11,955 bases of DNA from contig JAVBSN010000020.1 of assembly GCA_031547045.1 (NCBI GenBank), positions 1 to 11,955 on the forward strand, in the 5' to 3' direction. Shown piece after piece: positions 6,610 through 11,955 of this stretch (the stretch's first letter is position 1; the number at the start of each line of letters is the position of its first letter). Source of the stretch: JAVBSN01 sp031547045 (lineage in GTDB: Bacteria; Bacillota; Clostridia; Lachnospirales; Lachnospiraceae). The position numbers and the translations under genes are program-made. Below the pieces are notes generated by a model. The model worked only from the letters and a program-made list of their open reading frames with translations, was not told the origin of the DNA and searched no databases.

Positions 6610-7350
6610 TTATATTGTCATACCGCCATCAACACCAATAACTTGTCCAGTTATATATGAAGCATTATCAGATGCTAAGAATAATGCAAGGTTTGCAACA
6701 TCCTTAGTTTCACCTAATTTCTTAAGCGCAATACGTGATTCAACTTGTGCCTTTGCTTCGTCTGTCATGGCATCTGTCATCTCTGTTGCTATAAATCCTG
6801 GTGCTATTGCATTTACAGTAATTCCTCTTGAACCAAGCTCCTTAGCTGTAGCTTTTGTTAATCCAATAATTCCTGCCTTTGATGCAGCATAATTTATTTG
6901 ACCACCATTGCCATATATACCAACAACAGAAGATAAATTAATTATTCTTCCAGATTTTTGTTTAAGCATTTGTCTAGTTATATGCTTAATGCAGTTAAAT
7001 GTTCCTTTGAGATTAATATCAAGAACACTATCATAATCTGCCTCACTCATACCCATTAGTAATCCGTCTTTTGTTATTCCAGCATTATTTACTAGAATAT
7101 TTAAAGAACCATGAGTCTTTGTTATATATTTCATCATTTCACTAACTGCTTCGTAGTCTGCAACATTACATTGATATGCTTCTGCTTTACCACCAGTACT
7201 TACTATTTCTTCAACTACTTTATCAGCTAATTCTTTATTTCCGCTATAATTAACAATAACTGTAGCACCATTTGCACCATAAGTTAATGCTATTTCTCTT
7301 CCAATTCATCTACTTGCACCTGTAACAATTGCTACTTTTCCAATTAGCAT
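6610..7350 (-). pseudogene. fabG: fabG, 3-oxoacyl-ACP reductase, interrupted by an in-frame TGA at codon 15
   Basis: Read from ATG at 7348-7350, the frame gives a 246-residue FabG of exactly normal length except that codon 15 (7306-7308) is TGA. The peptide starts MLIGKVAIVTGASR-stop-IGREIA; relatives have Gly there (TGASRGIG), and one base change from GGA explains it. Everything after is intact: NNAG (88-91), Ser141, Tyr154 and Lys158 of the catalytic set, and IGVDGGMTI at the end. A strong AAGGAGGG at 7355-7362 confirms the start. The longest uninterrupted piece begins at an internal Met (codon 72, base 7137) and lacks the Rossmann nucleotide-binding half, so it cannot be a normal NADPH reductase. 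FabG is normally indispensable and no second copy is seen here. Sequencing or assembly error is most likely, then a true nonsense mutation, then read-through. Confidence 0.9.
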
Positions 7351-7362
7351 AATACCCTCCTT

Positions 7363-8289
7363 CTATAATCCTAATGCTTCTTTTACTTTTTCTAAATCTT
7401 CGTATTTATCAACATTAAGGACTTTTACTTCTTTGTTAATCTTTTTAGCGAAGGATGTTAATGTCTTTCCAGGACCTATTTCAATAAATGTATCAATTCC
7501 ATATTCAATCATAGATTCAAAACATTGTTGCCATTTTACAGATGAATATACTTGTGTTTCTAATAAAGTGCTTACTTTATCAACAGAATCTACAAATCCA
7601 CCGGTAACATTTGATACATAAGGTATCTTCATTTCATTTATAGAAACATTTTTTAATTCTTCACCAAGCTTGTTTCCTGCTCCTTTTAACATAGGAGAAT
7701 GGAAAGGTCCACTTACATTTAACATAATTACTCTCTTAGCCCCAGCTTCTTTAAGTGGTTCTTCACATAGTTTAACAGCTTCAACTTCTCCTGAGATAAC
7801 TATTTGACCTGGACAATTGTAATTAGCAATCTGTACTATTCCATCAATTTTCGAACAAATATCTTCTATAACTGTTGCATCTAGTCCTAATACTGCCGCC
7901 ATAGCTCCTTGCCCTACTGGAACTTCATCTTGCATGTATATTCCACGTTTTCTAACTATCTTACATGCTTCTTCAAAGTCCATAACACCTGCTGCTACAA
8001 CTGCACCATATTCTCCTAAACTAAGACCTCCAGCTACTACTGGTTCAATTCCTAGTTCCTTTACAGCTACCATCATTGCAACTTCCGTTGTTAACATAGC
8101 AATCTGTGTGTATTCAGTTATATTAAGATTATCGTTTTCTTCAAAACAAAGTGCTGGTAAATCAAGTTCAGTAGCTTCTGATGCTATATCAAATAATCTT
8201 TTACTTTCTTGATTATTCTCATAGAATTCTTTACCCATTCCTATATATTGTGCACCTTGACCTGGGAAAATAAATGCAATCTTGCTCAT
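7363..8289 (-). CDS. fabD: FabD, malonyl-CoA:ACP transacylase
   Basis: A 308-residue protein of normal FabD length. It has FIFPGQGAQYIGMG (6-19), the nucleophile motif GLSLGEYGA (88-96; Ser90), Arg115 for the malonyl carboxylate, and His197 in NVSGPFHSPML. The Leu where Gram-negative FabD has His (GHSLGEY) is usual in Firmicutes. It loads malonyl groups from CoA onto the acyl carrier protein encoded just upstream. GGAGG lies ten bases before the ATG. The gene follows acpP by 26 bases and precedes fabG by 12. In many clostridia fabK sits between acpP and fabD; it is missing here. Confidence 0.97.
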   Translation of the reverse strand: MSKIAFIFPGQGAQYIGMGKEFYENNQESKRLFDIASEATELDLPALCFEENDNLNITEYTQIAMLTTEVAMMVAVKELGIEPVVAGGLSLGEYGAVVAAGVMDFEEACKIVRKRGIYMQDEVPVGQGAMAAVLGLDATVIEDICSKIDGIVQIANYNCPGQIVISGEVEAVKLCEEPLKEAGAKRVIMLNVSGPFHSPMLKGAGNKLGEELKNVSINEMKIPYVSNVTGGFVDSVDKVSTLLETQVYSSVKWQQCFESMIEYGIDTFIEIGPGKTLTSFAKKINKEVKVLNVDKYEDLEKVKEALGL

Positions 8290-8315
8290 AAGTTTCCATC
8301 CTCCAAATTAATATA

Positions 8316-8549
8316 TTATAGCTCTACTCCTTTAGCAGTTAAATAATCAACGATGTCTTTAACAGTTGCAATTGACTCTAGATCATCTGAAGGAATCTCA
8401 ACATCATATTCTTCTTCTAAAGCCATAACTAACTCAAATAAGTCTAAAGAATCTGCTTCTAAATCCTCTTTGAAATTTGACTCCATTTTAACTTCTGCTA
8501 CCTCAACGTTAAGTTGCTCTGCAATAATCTCTGCGATTTTCTCTAACAT
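8316..8549 (-). CDS. acpP: Acyl carrier protein
   Basis: A 77-residue, strongly acidic protein. The phosphopantetheine attachment site is Ser34 in EADSLDLFELVMALEEEYDVEIP, the standard ACP helix II motif. It carries the growing acyl chain as a thioester between the Fab enzymes. It lies second in the operon, 54 bases after fabH, with AAGGAG ahead of the ATG. A small 7-bp stem-loop in the gap could influence the relative level of acpP, which cells need in excess over the enzymes. A phosphopantetheinyl transferase is not encoded nearby. Confidence 0.97.
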   Translation of the reverse strand: MLEKIAEIIAEQLNVEVAEVKMESNFKEDLEADSLDLFELVMALEEEYDVEIPSDDLESIATVKDIVDYLTAKGVEL

Positions 8550-8584
8550 AATATTTCTCCTTTTTGTTCATAAAATATATATTC

Positions 8585-8601
8585 ATTCTACTTTGTAGAA
8601 T
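8585..8601. repeat. Small stem-loop between fabH and acpP
   Basis: ATTCTAC (8585-8591) pairs exactly with GTAGAAT (8595-8601) around TTT. It starts just after the fabH stop codon. No T run follows, so termination is unlikely; RNA processing or partial attenuation is possible. Chance cannot be excluded. Confidence 0.35.
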
Positions 8602-8603
8602 AA

Positions 8604-9566
8604 TTACCATTCAATTAATTGTGCACCCCAAGTAAGTCCACCACCAAATCCACATAATACAATTTTGTCGCCTTCTTCTAACATACCTGCTCTATTCATA
8701 TCATCTAATAATATTGGTATAGAAGCACTAGATGTATTTCCACAATGAGCTATATTTGATGGGAATTTCCCTGTATCAACACCTAATTTGTTTGCAACAG
8801 ATTCAATAATTCTCTTATTTGCTTGATGCAATACAAAATACTTCACTTCATCTTTAGTACAATTTGTTTGCTCTAATAATAATTCTATACATGCAGGAAC
8901 TTTACGTACTGCAAACTTAAGAATATCTCCACCTATCATTTCTATATAATGTTTCTCTTCATGCTTTTTAACTAAGAAATTTCTAGTAGAACGATCTTTA
9001 CATTTTAACGACATTCCTTTGCTACCATCACTTCTAGTAACAGCGCCTATTATACCATGGTCACTTTTAGTAACTATAGCTGCTCCTGCTCCATCTGCAA
9101 ATAGTATACAAGTATTTCTATCTTTCCAATCTACAAGTTTTGATAATGTTTCTGAACCAATAACTAATATAGTCTTTGCCATACCTGATGTAATAAATGC
9201 ATCTGCTGTATGAAGCGCATATACAAAACCTGAACATGCTGCGTTAAGATCAAAGCAAGTTGCATTAGTTGCTCCAATATTTGCTTGAACTATACAAGAC
9301 ATACTCGGTGTAGCTCTCTCTGCTGATAATGTAGCAAGTAATATCATATCTATCTCTTTGGGATCAATATTTGCATTTTCAATTGCTTCTAAAGATGCCT
9401 CTGTGGCCATAGTACTTGTAGTATCATCTGTACATATATGACGTTCTTTTATACCAACTTTTTCTTGAATCCATTCATCTGATGTACTAACTAATTTCTC
9501 TAACTCTTTGTTATCCACAATGTTTGGCGGAAGATAACTTCCTGTTCCTATAATTCTTGTAGCCAT
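8604..9566 (-). CDS. fabH: FabH, 3-oxoacyl-ACP synthase III (initiating condensing enzyme)
   Basis: A 320-residue protein with the complete FabH triad: Cys111 in NAACSGFVYAL, His247 in LHQANKRI and Asn277 in HCGNTSSASIP. DEWIQEKVGIKERH (30-43) is the family's N-terminal signature, and CGFGGGLTWGAQLIEW closes the protein. It condenses an acyl-CoA primer (acetyl-CoA or branched) with malonyl-ACP to start a chain; primer preference cannot be read from the sequence. It is the first gene of the operon, with GAGG seven bases before the ATG, a near-consensus promoter and a FabT-type operator in its leader, so supply of the whole pathway would be set here. Confidence 0.97.
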   Translation of the reverse strand: MATRIIGTGSYLPPNIVDNKELEKLVSTSDEWIQEKVGIKERHICTDDTTSTMATEASLEAIENANIDPKEIDMILLATLSAERATPSMSCIVQANIGATNATCFDLNAACSGFVYALHTADAFITSGMAKTILVIGSETLSKLVDWKDRNTCILFADGAGAAIVTKSDHGIIGAVTRSDGSKGMSLKCKDRSTRNFLVKKHEEKHYIEMIGGDILKFAVRKVPACIELLLEQTNCTKDEVKYFVLHQANKRIIESVANKLGVDTGKFPSNIAHCGNTSSASIPILLDDMNRAGMLEEGDKIVLCGFGGGLTWGAQLIEW

Positions 9567-9616
9567 AAACGAACCTCAACTTCCATAATAATAGTAATAA
9601 AATATTGTCGGAAAAT

Positions 9617-9633
9617 TGTTTGATAATCAAAAT
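9617..9633 (-). promoter_or_regulatory. FabT-type operator in the fabH leader
   Basis: The minus strand reads ATTTTGATTATCAAACA. The FabT box known from streptococci is AnTTTGATTATCAAATT, so all defined positions match except the last two. The core TTTGATTATCAAA is a perfect 13-bp palindrome. It begins about 12 bases after the predicted transcription start and ends about 50 bases before the fabH ATG, a position suited to blocking RNA polymerase. The cognate repressor, a MarR-family protein that acts with acyl-ACP, is not in the window. Confidence 0.8.
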
Positions 9634-9651
9634 ATTTTTCCATCAAAGAAA

Positions 9652-9680
9652 ACTATAACCAAAAAATAGCATATTGTCAA
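9652..9680 (-). promoter_or_regulatory. Sigma-A-type promoter of the fab operon
   Basis: TTGACA (9675-9680) and TATAGT (9652-9657) are separated by exactly 17 bases. The -35 is a full match and the -10 matches five of six. Transcription should start near 9645. The 9-bp direct repeat AAAAACGTT (9679-9687 and 9692-9700) overlaps and precedes the -35. Confidence 0.85.
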
Positions 9681-9710
9681 CGTTTTTATTGAACGTTTTT
9701 TATCCATTAA

Positions 9711-9751
9711 AACAAAAACTAGTTACACTTATTTTGCAACTAGTTTTTGTT
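9711..9751 (-). terminator. Rho-independent terminator after the CobW-type gene pair
   Basis: Perfect 14-bp arms AACAAAAACTAGTT (9711-9724) and AACTAGTTTTTGTT (9738-9751) surround a 13-base loop. On the minus strand the stem ends in TTTTTGTTTT. It lies 42 bases after the stop codon of the second GTPase gene and just before the fab promoter, so it separates the two units. Confidence 0.8.
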
Positions 9752-9793
9752 AATATTATATTTTATAAATGCTTAATAATGTATCATGCTTTA

Positions 9794-10741
9794 TTAATTA
9801 AAATATACTAATTCTTCTTTGGACGGACTTGTTTTTGATAATGTTGCATCATATAAGACCGGTCCCTCTCCTTGAAACTCTTTATAATATTCACTTTTAA
9901 TCTTTGCTGTTATAATAACCCACTCTCTGTCAGTAAGTGTAGGCGTACTACTATATTCACATTTAAAACCAATGAATGCAATATCATCCGCACAACAAGT
10001 CATAGCAAATCTTCCCGGTACAAATGCTTTTCCTTTATATTCTTTTGGCTTATAAACCATAGCTTTAAATTTTACTGTTTTGTCCACATATTTTTCTGGA
10101 TTATCAGCAGCATCTATATAGAATATTCCAAAATCATCTTCTTCAATTTCAATAACATCCGCATTAATATCATATGGTAACTCTAATTCTGCTTCATCTA
10201 ATTCTGCTAAACCATCTTTGCCCTCAAATATAATATTTGCCCTTCTATTTACCGCTTTAATGCTTCTTCTATATTCTGCTTTTTTGGTATTCTCATCACA
10301 GCGATTAAATATTATCATGTCTGCACTTGATAACTGCTCCATCATTATAGCTTTCATATTATTTGAATATACTTCAAATGTAGATGCATCTATCATGCTA
10401 ATTACTTGAACTACTGTCCAACCTTTAGGAACTCGCATCTCAAATAATTTATCTAACTTCCACATTCCGTTATATTCTATTACTACTTGTGATGGTTTAT
10501 ATTTATCTTGTAAATCTAATAAATACTCTGTATTAAGATTCTGTTCTTCTATTACTTCAAGGGAAATATTATTTGATTTTAAATCTTCCTCATCATATTC
10601 TTCAAGACCTTCTTCACATACTAATAATAAAGTAGGTTCTCCCTCTGTAAATCCTCTTTCAAACAAGGTTTCTTTAGCGAATGTTGTTTTTCCACTTTCT
10701 AAAAATCCCATAAATATATATACTGGTATCTCTTTTGCCAT
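9794..10741 (-). CDS. CobW-type P-loop GTPase with a C-terminal YcgQ/DUF1980-like domain
   Basis: A 315-residue protein. The N-terminal part is a CobW-like G domain: Walker A GFLESGKTT (12-20), FRMP-like strand VVIEYNGMWKL (86-96), and NRCD (146-149) as the guanine-specificity motif. The CxCC metal-binding motif of classical CobW proteins is absent, and there is no CobW C-terminal domain. Instead residues about 195-315 form a beta-rich segment with YIDAADNPEKYVDKTVKFKAMVY and GRFAMTCCADD (243-252). The latter resembles the CC-A-D motif of YcgQ/TIGR03943 (DUF1980) proteins, which elsewhere partner YcgR-type permeases. It follows the His-rich CobW gene by 17 bases and shares its terminator. A role in metal or small-molecule export or metal delivery is inference. 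GGAG precedes the ATG by ten bases. Confidence 0.75.
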   Translation of the reverse strand: MAKEIPVYIFMGFLESGKTTFAKETLFERGFTEGEPTLLLVCEEGLEEYDEEDLKSNNISLEVIEEQNLNTEYLLDLQDKYKPSQVVIEYNGMWKLDKLFEMRVPKGWTVVQVISMIDASTFEVYSNNMKAIMMEQLSSADMIIFNRCDENTKKAEYRRSIKAVNRRANIIFEGKDGLAELDEAELELPYDINADVIEIEEDDFGIFYIDAADNPEKYVDKTVKFKAMVYKPKEYKGKAFVPGRFAMTCCADDIAFIGFKCEYSSTPTLTDREWVIITAKIKSEYYKEFQGEGPVLYDATLSKTSPSKEELVYFN

Positions 10742-10758
10742 AATATTATTACTCCAAT

Positions 10759-11895
10759 CTATACTAACATAAATAATTCAGCTAATTTATCTTTATCAAT
10801 ATTACTTCCTATTACACAAATCTTTCCTGTGTAATCCGGTGAACCTTCTCTTAACTCATATTCTCCTGGAGTTAAATCATAATATATCCAAGTACCATCT
10901 TCATTAGGGACAATTCCCTTTGCTCTTAAAACCATACCATATTCATCTGTATTGGCAAGCTTGTCCAATATAGTTGACATATTATCTTTTGTATATTTCT
11001 TAGCTGTCTCAACACCCCAGCTAGTAAATACTTCGTCTGCGTGATGATGATGTTCATGATTATGGTCGTGTCCACAACAACATTCTCCATCGTGGTCATG
11101 ATGATGGTGCTCATGTTCATTGTCATGTCCACAACAACATTCTCCATCGTGGTCATGATGATGGTGCTCATGGTCATGGTCGTGATCATGTCCACAACAA
11201 CATTCTCCATCATGGTCATGATGATGCTCCTTGTCGTGATGGTCATGTCCACATTCAGGACATACGTCTTCCTCACCTAATATTTCATCTAATAAAGAAC
11301 TTGTATGTTCCATAGCTGAAATAATTTGCTTTCCATCAATCGCTTCCCAATCTGTAGTAATTATTATTGCTCCTTCATTATGTTCTCTAATAAGCTTAAC
11401 TGTTGCTTCTAATTTATCTTGTGACTGCTTTGCTGTACGACTTAGAATAATTGTATTAGCATTTTCTATTTGATTATTAAAGAATTCCCCAAAGTTTTTA
11501 ATGTACATCTTGCATTTCAATGTATCAACCACTGTAACATAACTATTAAGTTCTATATCAACTTCTTCTGCCACATCTTTTACGGCCTTTATTACATCTG
11601 ATAATTTACCAACGCCTGATGGTTCTATTATAATTCTATCTGGAGTATATTCTTCTATTACTTGCTTTAATGCTTTGCCAAAGTCTCCAACTAAAGAACA
11701 ACAAATACAACCTGAATTCATTTCATTAATTTGTACTCCTGCATCTCTTAGAAATCCACCATCTATACCTATTTCTCCAAATTCATTCTCTATAAGAACA
11801 ATCTTCTCTCCATTAAATCCTTCTTTAATTAACTTTTTAATTAGAGTAGTCTTTCCTGCTCCTAAAAATCCTGAAATAATATCAACCTTTGTCAT
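10759..11895 (-). CDS. CobW/COG0523 family metal chaperone GTPase with a long His/Cys-rich insert
   Basis: A 378-residue protein. Walker A GFLGAGKTT (9-17), ENEFGEIGIDGGFL (36-49), the metal-binding CxCC motif GCICC (62-66), EPSGVGK (91-97) and VTVVDTLK (120-127) define a COG0523 G domain. The guanine-specificity NKxD is not obvious (SRTAKQ, 152-157). Residues 212-285 are an insert with 30 His and 11 Cys, built around three GECCCGHD units, between the G domain and a C-terminal CobW_C-like region (about 290-378). The family uses GTP hydrolysis to deliver or handle metals such as Zn, Co or Ni; the insert suggests metal storage or buffering, but the metal is not known. GGAGG precedes the ATG. 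It is first of a two-gene operon, with a palindrome in its leader. Confidence 0.92.
   Translation of the reverse strand: MTKVDIISGFLGAGKTTLIKKLIKEGFNGEKIVLIENEFGEIGIDGGFLRDAGVQINEMNSGCICCSLVGDFGKALKQVIEEYTPDRIIIEPSGVGKLSDVIKAVKDVAEEVDIELNSYVTVVDTLKCKMYIKNFGEFFNNQIENANTIILSRTAKQSQDKLEATVKLIREHNEGAIIITTDWEAIDGKQIISAMEHTSSLLDEILGEEDVCPECGHDHHDKEHHHDHDGECCCGHDHDHDHEHHHHDHDGECCCGHDNEHEHHHHDHDGECCCGHDHNHEHHHHADEVFTSWGVETAKKYTKDNMSTILDKLANTDEYGMVLRAKGIVPNEDGTWIYYDLTPGEYELREGSPDYTGKICVIGSNIDKDKLAELFMLV
11041..11247 (-). repeat. Tandem repeats encoding the His/Cys-rich insert
   Basis: The plus-strand word TGTCCACAACAACATTCTCC starts at 11069, 11126 and 11189, and a degenerate copy (TGTCCACATTC) starts at 11246. 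Spacings are 57, 63 and 57, all multiples of three, so copies could be gained or lost without breaking the frame. The products are three GECCCGHD blocks joined by HDH/EHHHH runs. Confidence 0.9.
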
Positions 11896-11911
11896 TTTAA
11901 TGCCTCCAATT

Positions 11912-11924
11912 ACTAAATTTTAGT
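11912..11924. promoter_or_regulatory. 13-bp palindrome in the leader of the CobW gene, possible operator
   Basis: ACTAAATTTTAGT has perfect 6-bp arms around one central base. It lies between a likely -10 (TACAAT, 11936-11941 on the minus strand) and the GGAGG of the CobW gene, where a bound repressor would block transcription. A metal-responsive regulator such as a Fur/Zur-family protein would fit the gene, but the sequence does not match the Bacillus Zur box. Confidence 0.4.
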
Positions 11925-11935
11925 TAACGTAACAT

Positions 11936-11941
11936 ATTGTA
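11936..11941 (-). promoter_or_regulatory. Likely -10 element of the CobW operon
   Basis: TACAAT on the minus strand, matching five of six of TATAAT. TATAGT at 11944-11949 is an alternative. The matching -35 would fall outside the window, so the promoter cannot be confirmed. Confidence 0.35.
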
Positions 11942-11955
11942 TCACTATAACTTTT

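Noticed and set aside
7306..7308. TGA of fabG as selenocysteine, Trp or a genome-wide Gly codon
   Set aside because: The site is an invariant Gly, so Sec or Trp makes no sense; a genome-wide Gly reassignment would put many more TGA codons in the other genes, and there are none.
9711..9724. Shared word CAAAAACTAG in the terminator at 9711-9751 and the apbE leader near 4555-4565 as a dispersed repeat
   Set aside because: Only 10 bases are shared in AT-rich DNA and the flanks differ, so chance is sufficient.
11041..11280. Open frames in other phases across the His-rich region, rich in Met and Val on both strands
   Set aside because: They arise from the CAT/GAT-rich repeats of the CobW gene, lack ribosome sites and have no protein-like composition.

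Overview
This is an AT-rich stretch in which every recognisable gene lies on the minus strand, so transcription runs from high to low coordinates. Gene content, Clostridia-type rnf gene order, compact operons with GGAGG-type ribosome sites and low GC suggest an anaerobic Firmicute of the class Clostridia, perhaps of the Lachnospirales. That placement is inference; there is no rRNA or tRNA gene to anchor it. No mobile element, CRISPR array or phage gene was seen.

Three blocks, in order of transcription. (1) 11955-9711, a metal-handling GTPase pair: a CobW/COG0523 protein with a very long His/Cys-rich insert, then a CobW-type P-loop protein whose C-terminal part resembles the YcgQ/DUF1980 family. 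The block ends in a 14-bp-stem hairpin terminator. A 13-bp palindrome sits in the leader of the first gene and could be an operator.

(2) 9700-4839, a type II fatty acid synthesis operon: fabH-acpP-fabD-fabG-fabF-fabZ. It has a near-consensus sigma-A promoter (TTGACA-17-TATAGT) and just downstream an almost perfect FabT-type operator, which implies repression by a MarR-family FabT encoded elsewhere. The operon ends in a strong hairpin. No enoyl-ACP reductase or acetyl-CoA carboxylase gene is present. fabG carries an in-frame TGA at codon 15, in place of the first glycine of its GIG nucleotide-binding motif. This is the most striking anomaly in the window.

(3) 4838-1, a membrane redox block: apbE (flavin transferase), a small NusG domain II membrane protein, a Gx-transporter/HepS-I-like membrane protein, then rnfC, rnfD and the start of rnfG, which runs off the window. 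ApbE would attach FMN to RnfD and RnfG. The two small membrane proteins are of the same types as, from memory, the EetA/EetB pair of flavin-based extracellular electron transfer loci. The noncoding DNA in this block is unusually rich in repeats: hairpins, a 15-bp direct repeat with 19-bp period ahead of apbE, and four degenerate 19-20-bp repeats ahead of rnfC.
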